DNA of 64,000 bases. Source: Pontiella agarivorans. Its GTDB lineage: Bacteria; Verrucomicrobiota; Kiritimatiellia; Kiritimatiellales; Pontiellaceae. The translations under genes were made by a program, and so were the position numbers. Below, piece after piece: positions 53,101 through 62,061 of the stretch; position 1 is the first letter of the stretch, and each line of letters opens with the position of its first letter. The stretch covers positions 186,001 to 250,000 of the forward strand of contig NZ_JARVCO010000007.1 in the NCBI RefSeq assembly GCF_034531395.1. Direction: 5' to 3'. The notes under the pieces are model-generated. The model saw only the letters and a list, made by a program, of their open reading frames with translations. It ran no database searches and was not told the DNA's origin.

Positions 53101-55598
53101 GTTTCCGGATCATAGTTGCCGGAAGCCAGCACTTCAAGGAGCGGACCGTCGTAGTTGTAGGCCAGGTCGGCCGCAATGGTTTCTTCCATATAAACGCTCA
53201 GGTTGAACGCCGGGGTGATGAGCCAGTCGCGGCTGGCGGTATCGGCACCGTATCCGTTGATGCGCGCGAACCAGAGGCCGCTGCCGGATGGATATTCATA
53301 GGTGTGCCAATCGGTGTTGCTGGTATCGCTGTGCGTCAGCAGCGGGCCGAAACTTCCGGTATCGAAATCTTCGCTCCAGACCACCGGCACATTGGCGACC
53401 AGGGTGGTCACGGCCACGGTATCCGAGAAATCGGAAAGACCGAAGGGGCTGTAGGCGCGCACCTTGTAGGTGTACACCGTGTTTTCATTCAGCAGGCTGT
53501 CGGCATAGCCGTCGGTGTCCGGTACGAGGCGCGGCGCGTAGATTTCCCAGTTGCTGTCGCCCACTTTACGCCACAGTTCATAGCCCACTTCGTTGGTGGC
53601 CACGTCAGCCCAGGTAAGTTCAATGTCGGCTACGGAGAGGGCGGTGCCGACCAGGTTGGTCGGAGTTTCCGGTGCCGGTCCGATCACGCGGGATTCGGTG
53701 CCGATCAGGGAGAGGTCGAAACTGGTGTCGGAGCTGCCGCCGCTGCTCTGGTGCACTTCCACGGCGACCACGTTGGTTCCGGCTACGAGGAGCGACGGAT
53801 CAAGCGTGAGCTCGTAATATTCATTTTCATCGCCCGCATCGTTGGCGGTGGTGGTGTAGCTGATGTCTCCGTCCGGCATGCTGGAACGTGCGGCTTCGGT
53901 GCCGTTGATGTAAACTACGGCGCCGTCATCGCGCAGCAGCTGGGCGTTGAGTTTGATGACATCCGCCGGATCGGCAACACTGAATTCCTTGCGAAAGTAA
54001 GCGGTGATGTGCTTGTCGGATGCATTCGGGCCATAGCTGATGACGGTTACTTCGTCGCCGTCGCCATATCCGAGCTGGGCATCGCCGGCCATCCAGGTGC
54101 TGTCGTCGAAGGCCGGGCTGGTCCAGCTGGTGCCCTGATCGGAGCCGTCGTCGAGATATTTCCACTCGGCACCGGTGGCCACGTATTCATTCTGTTCCAC
54201 GTCCGCCCCGCGGAAAATTCCGCCGACGGAATCGTTCGGATAAATGGTGAGCACTTCGCCGGAGAGCGGCTTCCAGAGGTCGAGGCCGGCCGACATGGCG
54301 TAGGGATCGAGATCCTGTTCCGCCTGGGTGAGTGGGGTCACGGTTTCCGGATCGTAGAGGTTTCCGGCATTGAATTCATCGATGCTGCCGAAGCGGACGG
54401 TGCGGATATCCATTCTTGGTTCCGGCGCGGTGTGCACGTGAATCAGTTTAAACTGCCAGAAGGAGTCGGACGCGAGGGTCCAGGTTTTGTCGTCGTCCAT
54501 CGGACGGGTCGGAGCTCCCCAGCTGCCCTCACCGATGAACATCGTGCCGTCGATCAGGTTGCGGGTAAAGTCCTGGAAGCTGCCCGGCGCGGTGCTGGGT
54601 TCGAGCGGGTAGGTGTATTTGGTCATGTGGGTGTCGGATTCAACCGCCAGGTCCATGCCGTAGTTGTAGAAGGCGTCGGCCCAGGCCGCGATGCGGCCGG
54701 TGCCTTCCGCCTTGCCGCTGGTATGCGGGCGCATCGGGCGGTGATAACTGGCCACCTGCCAGGTAGCATAGTTGGACACTTTGGCAAGCTCATTGGAAAG
54801 CCATGCGGTCTGGGCACCCCAGGCCGAGGAATCCTGATTCTGAAACGCACCGTATCCCACGCCCGGCTCCAGTTCGGAGTTCAGGGCCCAGACGCGCATC
54901 TGGTTTCCGCCGATCGGGAAGTGGCCGTAGGCATTCGGGTTCCGGATGTTGAAGATGCGCTGCATCATGTCGAGCATGTCGTTCTCGTGGTTTCCATGCT
55001 GCGGAATGATGGGATAGATGCGGCCGTCGGAACTGATGGTGGCCTGCCACTCGTCGAGCCACTGGCGCCATTCGTCGTTCGTGCCGTTGTTCATGTAGTC
55101 GCCGCCGTAGACAATGAAGAGCGGGCGGATGCGCGAGATGAGATTCATGCCCCAGCGGCGCGGATCGTCGTTGGTCCGCGAGTCGCCGCCAGCCACAAAG
55201 GTGAAATCCGACGGCGTGTCCGGCGCGGTTTTAAACCACATGAGGGTGCTGGCGCCTTCGGAATCGAGGATTTCGAAGTAGTAGGCCGTGTCGGCCGAGA
55301 GGCCGGTCAGATCGATGAAGTGACTGGTGAAGGGCGAGCCTTCCGTCGTCAGAGTGTTGTCATAATAATGACTGACCACCGAGGTGTTGGTTGCGGCACC
55401 GGCCAGGCCTGCGTCGGTGCTGTAGCGCACGCCGACGGGGGGTCCGCTGGACTGTTCCCAGCCGATGGTTGCTGTTGTTGCCGGGTCGTCGGTCCAGACC
55501 AGTCGGTACCGTTCGGTTGCGGCGTTCACCAGCCCCGGCCCGGCCAGGCCCAGTGCGAGCAGCAGTGCGCCCGTTGTTGTATAATCAGGTATTTTCAT
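50196..55598 (-). CDS. Giant secreted multidomain phosphoesterase: metallophosphatase plus EEP nuclease/phosphatase
   Basis: 1800 residues with a signal peptide (TGALLLALGLAGPGLVNA). Order: a purple-acid-phosphatase-type FN3 and metallophosphoesterase (VAGGDSRTN, VYGGDYMNNG, QHGNHEND, SYHRPMRPH, ESDTHMT; residues about 30-400); a Gal-binding-like sandwich (DDSTWMAGDAQLGYGDG); FN3; three choice-of-anchor-J-like repeats (GYGADTASRDWLITPAF, GFGADDLSDDWLISPAF, GYGADTNSIDWLVGPTV); a PKD domain (YLWNFGDGETSTEASP); an EEP domain (IATYNAYLNRSAEGD, ILLNEFDYD, FVIMGDQNADADEGD, SSDHRLVWLDL); Ca-binding DxDxDG repeats; and a C-terminal YTVEFATNLT module. It likely strips phosphate from DNA, lipids or sugars outside the cell. 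Confidence 0.88.
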   Translation of the reverse strand: MKIPDYTTTGALLLALGLAGPGLVNAATERYRLVWTDDPATTATIGWEQSSGPPVGVRYSTDAGLAGAATNTSVVSHYYDNTLTTEGSPFTSHFIDLTGLSADTAYYFEILDSEGASTLMWFKTAPDTPSDFTFVAGGDSRTNDDPRRWGMNLISRIRPLFIVYGGDYMNNGTNDEWRQWLDEWQATISSDGRIYPIIPQHGNHENDMLDMMQRIFNIRNPNAYGHFPIGGNQMRVWALNSELEPGVGYGAFQNQDSSAWGAQTAWLSNELAKVSNYATWQVASYHRPMRPHTSGKAEGTGRIAAWADAFYNYGMDLAVESDTHMTKYTYPLEPSTAPGSFQDFTRNLIDGTMFIGEGSWGAPTRPMDDDKTWTLASDSFWQFKLIHVHTAPEPRMDIRTVRFGSIDEFNAGNLYDPETVTPLTQAEQDLDPYAMSAGLDLWKPLSGEVLTIYPNDSVGGIFRGADVEQNEYVATGAEWKYLDDGSDQGTSWTSPAFDDSTWMAGDAQLGYGDGDEVTVISYGPNASDKHITAYFRKEFSVADPADVIKLNAQLLRDDGAVVYINGTEAARSSMPDGDISYTTTANDAGDENEYYELTLDPSLLVAGTNVVAVEVHQSSGGSSDTSFDLSLIGTESRVIGPAPETPTNLVGTALSVADIELTWADVATNEVGYELWRKVGDSNWEIYAPRLVPDTDGYADSLLNENTVYTYKVRAYSPFGLSDFSDTVAVTTLVANVPVVWSEDFDTGSFGPLLTHSDTSNTDWHTYEYPSGSGLWFARINGYGADTASRDWLITPAFNLSVYMEETIAADLAYNYDGPLLEVLASGNYDPETMSSPSEADWWTLPSMMPSTGGYAFETTGELDFSLTPLEDFEDGIGSFTQYSRSSNADWVHEQRAGQWGMVANGFGADDLSDDWLISPAFALPEGAAGALKFQMYHKYGRPDLEVMVSTNYTGTGDPLANGTWDSFTVPPDSDLFWDTWEDISVDLSAYAGTSVNVAFRYTTTGTGSGGGARIGVDNVKVESESENVRVAFLYTSTGTGGGQSRVWEVDNIVLRANAHTYMSEDFDDADTLGDSSFTANSLLSNADWGLDTEAEQKGAFANGYGADTNSIDWLVGPTVKLEAGANAELQFDVFSKYGGPSLEVMVTTDYPVDVTNGTWQATEIDTGDLYDAWTSASVDLSSYLGPVTVAFRYTTTGTGPGDGRLLGVDNIRIVRTGGMGLSVNFTIDQSDYTTIEPVTFVPFVTSGTEPYSYLWNFGDGETSTEASPIHLYENAGLYTVSLTVTDAETNQMVQTQADLVQVYQVTYGSVLPGKQGNLRIATYNAYLNRSAEGDITAELASRDSEQVQKVAEIIQRTNPDIILLNEFDYDATTQAVERLKSNYLEISQNGAPPIVFPYMFLAESNTGIDSGYDLNNDGSFGTADDCFGFGEFPGQYGMVVLSKYPIDTENVRTFQKFLWKDMPGALLPNDGTTDYYSAAELDVVRLSSKSHWDVPVNVDGEMVHVLASHPTPPVFDDGDADIDANVFDWNGKRNHDEIRFWADYVTPGAGSYIYDDNGVTNQLAAGSRFVIMGDQNADADEGDSYNAAINQLLTNVNINAAFVPESEGSLESTGDTDDTASWGLRADYVLPGISYGIKLFSGGVYWPSRTDIHYYLTKADGSSDHRLVWLDLEIFPDADNDGLDDAFEQQIVDADGGDAINDIYDVLGSDDFDGDGISNADEFYAGTSPIDGSSWLVITGFNDGVLEWVTSSGKTYTVEFATNLTAGAFEPVASNIVDGVYTDTVHEAYNQMFYRIKAE

Positions 55599-55733
55599 TC
55601 CACAATACTCCCGTAATAAAGGGAGGTATGCTGACGTTCCGCCACCGGGCAGAACGCATCCTCCCGGAAACGTGGAATGAAGGATGGGGCGCGGGTGTTA
55701 GTGATGGACTAAAATCGCGTCCGCAATGGGTGT

Positions 55734-56420
55734 CTAATTGGTTGCGGATTTGTAAGTGGTCCGTGAGTCCGTGTTGGCAGTCAGTTTCGACTTGGTTAAA
55801 TCATCTCTTTTTCCAAAGGTTTTCAGCGAGGAAAGCATGGGATAATCGGTTTTCAGGTCGCCGCCTAGACGGCCGTATTCGATTATGGCCTGTTCATAGG
55901 ACCAGTCCTGGAATTTCATCCGGTATGCGGCTCCCAGAATACCTGCGCGGTGAGAACCGCCTTTGCAGTGGAGATACACCGGTGCCTTGCTGTTTTCCAG
56001 CACCTGAAAATAGAGCTCAAAATTGTTTTCGGTCGGCCCGCTGTCGCTGGTGAAGGGAACCTCGATGAGCTCAATCCCCGCGATTTCGCAAAAGGCGCGC
56101 TCTTCTTCCGTAGGGGTAATGCTGATGATGGTTTTAATACCGAGGGCTTCGAGCGATTGGAGGGCAAGGTCCGGTTCATAGGCCTGGCCGCCGCGGTAAA
56201 GGCTTTCATCATATTGTACCACATAGTTATTCAGTCCCTCCAGATGGCCCAGCACCTGATAATTTTCATTGGCTGGAGGCAGAACAATGCGGTCATGAGA
56301 AACGGTTGCGCCGGAAATACCATCTACATCGGCCTGTTTCGGAGGTTGCGTCTGACAGGCGGATAGCAGCAGCATTCCAAGGAGCGGGAGCGCATTGCGG
56401 ATGGCCGTACATCGTTTCAT
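55734..56420 (-). CDS. Lipoprotein tyrosine/dual-specificity phosphatase-like protein
   Basis: About 228 residues. The N-terminus is a lipoprotein signal (NALPLLGMLLLSAC) with lipid-bearing Cys. The phosphatase loop HCKGGSHRAG fits HC-x5-R, and YRGGQAYEPDLALQSLEALG is the typical DSP approach. It hydrolyses a phospho-tyrosine, phosphoinositide or similar ester in the periplasm or outer membrane. AGGAGA stands before the ATG at 56420. It is upstream of the giant phosphoesterase on the same strand, and may serve the same phosphate task. Confidence 0.87.
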   Translation of the reverse strand: MKRCTAIRNALPLLGMLLLSACQTQPPKQADVDGISGATVSHDRIVLPPANENYQVLGHLEGLNNYVVQYDESLYRGGQAYEPDLALQSLEALGIKTIISITPTEEERAFCEIAGIELIEVPFTSDSGPTENNFELYFQVLENSKAPVYLHCKGGSHRAGILGAAYRMKFQDWSYEQAIIEYGRLGGDLKTDYPMLSSLKTFGKRDDLTKSKLTANTDSRTTYKSATN

Positions 56421-56590
56421 GGAGATCTCCTGAAGGGTTGATACGCAATGTCCATGATTCGGGAGCAGTGGTAAAATCATCAATCGTTAAACGTTGGCCA
56501 TAAATCTAACGCGGTTCCAATGATTGGGAAAGAGGCAGAAAAGCAAAAAGTTAGTTGAGCTTAAAGTCTAGGGTTTGGTATGAACAACTC

Positions 56591-57076
56591 ATGCAAACGC
56601 CTGAACTGAGTGCCAGTCTGGAAGATTATCTGGAAACCATTTTTTTTCTTTCCCGCGAGGATGGGAGAGCACGGCCGAAGGATATTGCCGAAAAAATGAA
56701 TGTGCGTGCGGCTTCAGTGACCGGTGCGCTGAGATCGCTTTCCGAAAAGGGGCTGGTCAATTATGCTCCCTATGCCTCGGCCACACTTACGGAACATGGG
56801 CGTGAAGTGGCTTCAAAAATCGCGGTCAAACACGAGGCGCTGCTTGATTTCTTTAAGCAGGTGCTGGGTATTGAAGCGGAAGAGGCTGAAGAGTTTGCGT
56901 GTTCTATGGAGCACACGATTCCGGATCATATTCTGCAGCGTTTTGTGCAGTTTGCCGAATACACGAAGCACTGCGCCCGGTTTGATGCCAGCTGGCTGGA
57001 AAATGCCGAGGGGTATTTCTGCAAAGCCCATGGTCACGAACGTGCCCAGTGTGCGCAGTGCAAACTGAAGCAGTAG
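56591..57076 (+). CDS. DtxR/MntR-family metal-dependent regulator
   Basis: About 161 residues: an N-terminal winged helix (LEDYLETIFFLSREDGRARP, DIAEKMNVRAASVTGALRSL), a dimer domain with metal-ligand candidates (SMEHTIPDHILQRFVQF) and a Cys/His-rich tail (CKAHGHERAQCAQCKLK). It is probably a repressor of iron or manganese uptake. I use the ATG at 56591; a TTG at 56555 would add 12 residues. A copy of the TTCCAA...TTGG palindrome (56515) sits just upstream, a possible operator or chance copy of the dispersed word. Confidence 0.87.
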   Translation: MQTPELSASLEDYLETIFFLSREDGRARPKDIAEKMNVRAASVTGALRSLSEKGLVNYAPYASATLTEHGREVASKIAVKHEALLDFFKQVLGIEAEEAEEFACSMEHTIPDHILQRFVQFAEYTKHCARFDASWLENAEGYFCKAHGHERAQCAQCKLKQ

Positions 57077-57092
57077 AGCTCTCCCGGCTCCC

Positions 57093-59609
57093 TCAGCCGA
57101 CATAGCGGTTGATCATATCAAAAAGGGCTTCTTTTTTGACGGGCTTCGGTATGTAGTCATCCATTCCGGCACTGATGCATTTTTCCCGATCGCCCTGCAT
57201 GGCATTGGCAGTGAGGGCGATAATGGGCACATGTGAACCGGCCGGGGTATCTTCTTCGAGTTTTCGGATTTGGCGTGAAGCCTCATACCCATCCATTCTG
57301 GGCATTTGACAGTCCATAAAGATGAGGTCATACGTCGCGCCGTCTTTTACCTTGTTCAGTGCAATCTCTCCGTTTTCAGCAACATCGACTTCATAACCAC
57401 CTTTAGCGAGCATGCGTTTGGCGACGGTTTGGTTCACGATATTGTCCTCGGTCACAAGAATGCGGCGTGTGCCGGCGTTTTTGATGGTGGACAGTTCGAC
57501 CGTCGGCTGGGCATGGACTGTTTTGGGCGGATGCATCGAAAGGCTACTCAGTTGATAGCCTAGAATTTCGGCAATTTTCCATAACAGGTTACCGAGTCGT
57601 AGCGGTTTGACCAAATTGTCGGCCAGACCGGCTCCATCGAGTGTGCGCATGTCACGATTGGTAATCGAGCAGACGATGAGTTTGCCCAGCGCATCAAATT
57701 CAGGTTGTGTGAAAAGCGGGTTTTCGGTGTCGTAGGCCAGATGTTCTTCAATCAGGACAATACGGTGGTTGCCTTCGCTGATACGTTCGGCGGCTTCATC
57801 AACGGTACCAGCAACTTCGGGGTTCAAACCCCACCGGGTCATCCACTCGGAAATAGACTGCCCCATGATTTTCTTTTCATCGATAATCATGATCGGCTCA
57901 CCGTTGAATATGGGTTTATCAATTTCGGACTGCCGAGAGCGGTTGGCAACGGGGAGATTGAGGCGGAACCAGAATGTCGACCCTTTGCCGCGCTCACTTT
58001 CCATTCCGATTTTTCCGCCCATGAGGTTGACGAGCTGTTTGCAGATCGCCAGGCCAAGGCCTGTTCCGCCGAATTCACGCGTGGTGGATGAATCGCCCTG
58101 TGAAAATTTCTGGAACAGCTGAGGAAGTTCTTCGCGGGAGACTCCGATTCCGGTATCGGATACGGTAAAATTGATGGTGGTTTCTTTTTCGGTTCCGGCC
58201 ACCATTTCCACATTGAGATAAACATATCCCTTGCGGGTGAATTTAAGTGCATTACCGGCGAGGTTCATGAGTACCTGGCGGATGCGGCCGGCGTCGCCGA
58301 CCACAAAGGACGGCGTGTTGGGTGAAAAGCGCAGAATCAGGTCAATTCCTTTTTCCAGGGCGGTCGGAGTAAGCAGTTCGGTGATATGTTCGCAGGTTTC
58401 CCGAAGATCGAACGGCTGGGGTTCAAGATCCAGTTTGCCGGCCTCGATTTTAGAGAAATCGAGAATGTCATTGAGCAGGGTGAGCAGGGCATCGCCAGAC
58501 GTCTGGATGATACGGAGGTATTCCCGTTGTTCGGGATTGAGCACGGTGTCGTACAGCAGACTGGCTGTGCCGATAATGCCGTTCATCGGTGTGCGTATTT
58601 CGTGGGACATGGAAGCGAGGAAGTCCGATTTGGCCTGCGTGGCTTTTTCGGCTCGTTCGCGGGCAATAAGCAGCTGGCGGTTTGCGCTTTCGAGGCTTTC
58701 ACGCGCCTCGTTGGCATCTTCCATCATCCCCATAATGATGTGCTGGTTTTCCTCCAGTTCGCGGCTGCGTTTGTCGAGAAGGCGGTTGGCCTCCTTCATT
58801 TCCAGTTCATATTCTTTGCGGTCGGTAATATCCAGCAGGGTGCCGACCATCCGCAGAGGCTGCTGCTGTTCATCACGTTCGATGATGCGTCCGCGGTCGA
58901 GCACCCAGATCCAGTCATTGGAACCCCGATGAATGCGGTACTCGCAGTTGTAAGTGTCGGCCTTGCCATCTAAATGCAAATTCATGCTGTTCTGGATGGC
59001 TTTATAGTCCTCCGGTTCGGTGAGCTGTCTGCGCCAGTCCATATCGTTTGGCAGGTCTTCGAGGCGGTAGCCCAGTATGACGGCCAGCCGGTCATTAAAC
59101 GTACAGTTGTTTTTTTTCAGGTTCCAGTCCCAGTAGCCGAGATCGCCGCCATGGAGGATCAGGTCCATGTTGTCGCGTGCGCGGGCGGCTTCAGCTTCGA
59201 GGCGTTTACGCTCAATAATCTCATGTTTGAGCTCTTCATTGTAGCGTTCCGCATCCTCCATAATGCTGAGCAGGGCTTTGCGGTGTTTCTTGAGATCGAG
59301 GGTCTCGGTTTCAAGATATTCATTGGCTTTGATCAACTCATGAACCACTTTGAGGTTGTCATGAATTTCGGAATTGCGTTCATATTCGTCGCGTTCAAGA
59401 CCGCCGCCGATCAGACGACCGAGGATATAACCGAGGGCGATAACCATGATAACTGCCAGCGTGATCAGCCAGGAGGTATATGAACTGCCGGAGCGCATGA
59501 TGAAGTAAACAGCCACAGCGAATACCATGGCAATCAGCGAAAAAATGACTGCAAATATGCGGCCCAGCCGTCCTTTTATTTCGGGGAGTTTTAGTGTCGG
59601 TTCGTCCAT
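57093..59609 (-). CDS. Hybrid sensor histidine kinase with PAS and two receivers
   Basis: 838 residues: two N-terminal membrane helices (FAVIFSLIAMVFAVAVYFIM, WLITLAVIMVIALGYILG) with almost no periplasmic loop, a coil, a PAS/PAC domain (GYWDWNLKKNNCTFNDRL), HisKA (FLASMSHEIRTPMNGI), HATPase (LMNLAGNALKFTRKG, GGTGLGLAICKQ), a receiver-like domain in which the phospho-Asp is replaced by Glu (RIVLIEEHLA), and a real receiver (DLIFMDCQMPRMDG). It is two bases after the gene at 59612 and ends the operon. It lacks its own large sensor domain. Confidence 0.93.
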   Translation of the reverse strand: MDEPTLKLPEIKGRLGRIFAVIFSLIAMVFAVAVYFIMRSGSSYTSWLITLAVIMVIALGYILGRLIGGGLERDEYERNSEIHDNLKVVHELIKANEYLETETLDLKKHRKALLSIMEDAERYNEELKHEIIERKRLEAEAARARDNMDLILHGGDLGYWDWNLKKNNCTFNDRLAVILGYRLEDLPNDMDWRRQLTEPEDYKAIQNSMNLHLDGKADTYNCEYRIHRGSNDWIWVLDRGRIIERDEQQQPLRMVGTLLDITDRKEYELEMKEANRLLDKRSRELEENQHIIMGMMEDANEARESLESANRQLLIARERAEKATQAKSDFLASMSHEIRTPMNGIIGTASLLYDTVLNPEQREYLRIIQTSGDALLTLLNDILDFSKIEAGKLDLEPQPFDLRETCEHITELLTPTALEKGIDLILRFSPNTPSFVVGDAGRIRQVLMNLAGNALKFTRKGYVYLNVEMVAGTEKETTINFTVSDTGIGVSREELPQLFQKFSQGDSSTTREFGGTGLGLAICKQLVNLMGGKIGMESERGKGSTFWFRLNLPVANRSRQSEIDKPIFNGEPIMIIDEKKIMGQSISEWMTRWGLNPEVAGTVDEAAERISEGNHRIVLIEEHLAYDTENPLFTQPEFDALGKLIVCSITNRDMRTLDGAGLADNLVKPLRLGNLLWKIAEILGYQLSSLSMHPPKTVHAQPTVELSTIKNAGTRRILVTEDNIVNQTVAKRMLAKGGYEVDVAENGEIALNKVKDGATYDLIFMDCQMPRMDGYEASRQIRKLEEDTPAGSHVPIIALTANAMQGDREKCISAGMDDYIPKPVKKEALFDMINRYVG

Positions 59610-59611
59610 GG

Positions 59612-60496
59612 TCAGTCTATTTTATCGATCGTGTAACGTTTGTCGCGCTTCAGTTCCTTCAGCAGGTCATTGACTTCGGCCTTGAGTTCAATGATGCGTG
59701 ATTCACGGCCGGCAGAAACGGCGTTAAAGCGTTCGAGGTCTTTGATGGCATCCTTGAGTTCTTCTTCACGGGCTCGCTGGGAATCAACATCGTTCTGCAG
59801 CCGGTTATTCAGTTCGGTCAAATGCCGTGCTGCCAGACGCTGTGTCCGGTTGAAGAGCGTGATCAGCGGAATGGCCAGCAGCAGCATGCCGATGGCGGCG
59901 ATGCCCATACGCAGCAGCTGGTTGCCAAGCTGTTGTTCAATATGCCGGCTTTCCTGCGCCGTGGCATAAAGATGGCCCTGTTCCGGAGTATCGGGTTTGT
60001 AGATCAATGCATAGCGGATTTTCCCGAAGGCCGGGTGAATGGTTGTAAACATTTCGGTGGCATGCCGGCCTTCGGCGGCCATTTGAAGGATCCGGTTTTT
60101 CAGTTTTTCCGTCAGCAGCAGCTCGTGTGCAAGACTGCGCTGCTCTGAACGGCTCTCTGTTGAGCCCGAAATGATAATGTTGATTTGATTCTGTCGCACG
60201 GTTCCGGCGAGCACCGCGCTGAAGTTGCCGTGCAGGGCAACGCGTTCAAGCTGCTTGCTGGCGACCACAAATTCAGTATTTTCCGCGCTCGCATTCTGTT
60301 CAAGTTCTGTCAGCGCATTACAGTTCAGCAGTTCCTCCAGTGCAAATGCCGCATCGACCAGTGCTTTGTCGACATAGTTGTGGAGTGCACGGCTGTGGGC
60401 ATTGAAGGACCACAACGAAAATAGAATGACGCCGGCCACGTAAACTGCGGCAGCCAGAATAAATGTGCCATATCGATGGGTAGGCCGGTCAATCAT
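59612..60496 (-). CDS. Membrane sensor protein without kinase domain
   Basis: 294 residues: TM1 about 13-32 (FILAAAVYVAGVILFSLW), a periplasmic domain of about 160 residues, TM2 about 195-215 (MGIAAIGMLLLAIPLITLF), a coil and a C-terminal helix RFNAVSAGRESRIIELKAEV then NDLLKEL. That last helix matches the end of the protein at 60496. No PAS, HAMP or kinase part is seen. It probably senses a periplasmic signal and passes it to the hybrid kinase at 57093. Start and stop overlap neighbours. Confidence 0.85.
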   Translation of the reverse strand: MIDRPTHRYGTFILAAAVYVAGVILFSLWSFNAHSRALHNYVDKALVDAAFALEELLNCNALTELEQNASAENTEFVVASKQLERVALHGNFSAVLAGTVRQNQINIIISGSTESRSEQRSLAHELLLTEKLKNRILQMAAEGRHATEMFTTIHPAFGKIRYALIYKPDTPEQGHLYATAQESRHIEQQLGNQLLRMGIAAIGMLLLAIPLITLFNRTQRLAARHLTELNNRLQNDVDSQRAREEELKDAIKDLERFNAVSAGRESRIIELKAEVNDLLKELKRDKRYTIDKID

Positions 60497-62010
60497 TAGA
60501 GATCATCCGTTGTGGTTCGATATTTTTTAAACTGGCCAAGCTGCTGAAGCAGCTCGTTAACCTCGGCTTTGAGCTCCAGCGTTCTGCGTTCGCGGCCACG
60601 CATGAGCTGATTGAACCGTTCCATATCCTCGAGCGTTCGCTTGAGGCGTTCTTCGGCCCGGTTCTGTTCTGTGACATCGTGCCAGACATCGAGGACTCCT
60701 ACGGCGCGGCCTTTTTCGTCCCGCAATGGAATCTTGCTGATCTCCCTCCATGCGATGCTTCCATCCGGTCGGGCATAGGATTGTGTGAAATTATAAAGAG
60801 GATGATTATTCTGAATAATATCCTGATCGCGCTCAACAACAGCAAGGGCCTGTTTGGGGTCAAACAGGTCGTACGGCGTCTGGCCCACAACGGAATCAAG
60901 TGATTCAAGCCCGCATTCCCGGATATAGGTTTTGTTGCAGCCGAGATAGATGGAATCTTTATCTTTCCAGAAAACCGACATGGGAATGGAGTCCATGATC
61001 AGTTGCAGCATGCGCTGTGATTCCCTCCGGGCGTTTTCGGTCTGCTGCCGGCCGGCAATATCGCGGGCTACTCCGAAAACGGCTTTCCGGTTTTTCCAGA
61101 ATCCCTGGAAGATACTCATCTCTACGGGGATGGAGCCGCCGTTTTTAATCTGCAGCGGCATGTTGGCCGTGGTTGAGCGTTCGGTCTGCATGTAGGCCAT
61201 GAGGCGGTAGACTTCGTCGCGGGCTTCCTGAGGATAGAGCTCGAAGAGGCTCATTTCACGGAGCTCATCATGCGAATAGCCGAGCCGTTTTTCAACGGAA
61301 GGGTTGGCGTGCATCAGACGTCCATCGAGATCGCAGACCAGCAACAGGTCATCGATGGTTTCAAACAGGTTCTGGAAATTCCGGTTTTCTTCTATGAGGG
61401 CATCTTCGACACGTTTATTCAGCGAAATATCCTGAATCAATCCATTCCAGATCAGCTGGCCCTCTTCGGGATTCGCAATGGCGCTGATATACAGCCATTT
61501 GAGATTTCCCTCTTGATCCAGCAGGCGCAGTTCGAGCTGAATGGGGGAGCCGGTTCTGGACGTTTCGAGTGCCGCATTCAGGCGGGGAAGGTCATCTTCA
61601 TAGATATGATCATAAACCAGACGGGCATCCGCAAGAATCCGGTCATGGTCCACCCCGAGAATCTGCTCAACTCCCTGGCTCAGGTAACGGAATGAAAATG
61701 TTCCGTTTTCTGATTGTGTCAGCTGAAAGATGGCCACATTCGGAAGATGATCCTCCATCAGTTCAATATGATGAATACTTTTTTCCAGTGCCTGGGATTT
61801 CTCGGAAAGGACGGTGCGCAGCTGTCTGATCCAGAGGAGAAGGGCGATGATTGCAAGAACGGCTGCGGAAAACAGAACGGGACCCACGATGCCGGCCTGC
61901 AGCAATCCTGCTTGTTCCGGTTCCGTAGCATGGGCACACATTACGGTTCCCGGAATCCCAGCTGCTGCAAAAATCCATCTCAATCTGTTCATTCTGTTAG
62001 CCGTCGCCAT
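60496..62010 (-). CDS. Membrane PAS-domain sensor protein without kinase domain
   Basis: 504 residues: two membrane segments (WIFAAAGIPGTVMCAHA, VGPVLFSAAVLAIIALLLWI), then three PAS domains (FSFRYLSQGVEQILGVDHDR; LLVCDLDGRLMHANPSVEKR; SVFWKDKDSIYLGCNKTYIR) and a C-terminal helix RFNQLMRGRERRTLELKAEV then NELLQQL. There is no histidine kinase core. It overlaps the next sensor gene (TAATG). The C-terminal signalling helix, shared with the sensor at 59612, is a form usually found just before a kinase core. Confidence 0.88.
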   Translation of the reverse strand: MATANRMNRLRWIFAAAGIPGTVMCAHATEPEQAGLLQAGIVGPVLFSAAVLAIIALLLWIRQLRTVLSEKSQALEKSIHHIELMEDHLPNVAIFQLTQSENGTFSFRYLSQGVEQILGVDHDRILADARLVYDHIYEDDLPRLNAALETSRTGSPIQLELRLLDQEGNLKWLYISAIANPEEGQLIWNGLIQDISLNKRVEDALIEENRNFQNLFETIDDLLLVCDLDGRLMHANPSVEKRLGYSHDELREMSLFELYPQEARDEVYRLMAYMQTERSTTANMPLQIKNGGSIPVEMSIFQGFWKNRKAVFGVARDIAGRQQTENARRESQRMLQLIMDSIPMSVFWKDKDSIYLGCNKTYIRECGLESLDSVVGQTPYDLFDPKQALAVVERDQDIIQNNHPLYNFTQSYARPDGSIAWREISKIPLRDEKGRAVGVLDVWHDVTEQNRAEERLKRTLEDMERFNQLMRGRERRTLELKAEVNELLQQLGQFKKYRTTTDDL

Positions 62011-62061
62011 TTTTTCGGATTCACATTTCTCTACTGTTTAATAGCTAGAAAGATGCCACTG

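Noticed and set aside
53304-55616. A 770-codon open frame opposite the giant phosphoesterase
   Set aside because: The translation is low-complexity Gly/Val/His/Arg. The opposite strand has clear domains in order with a signal peptide.
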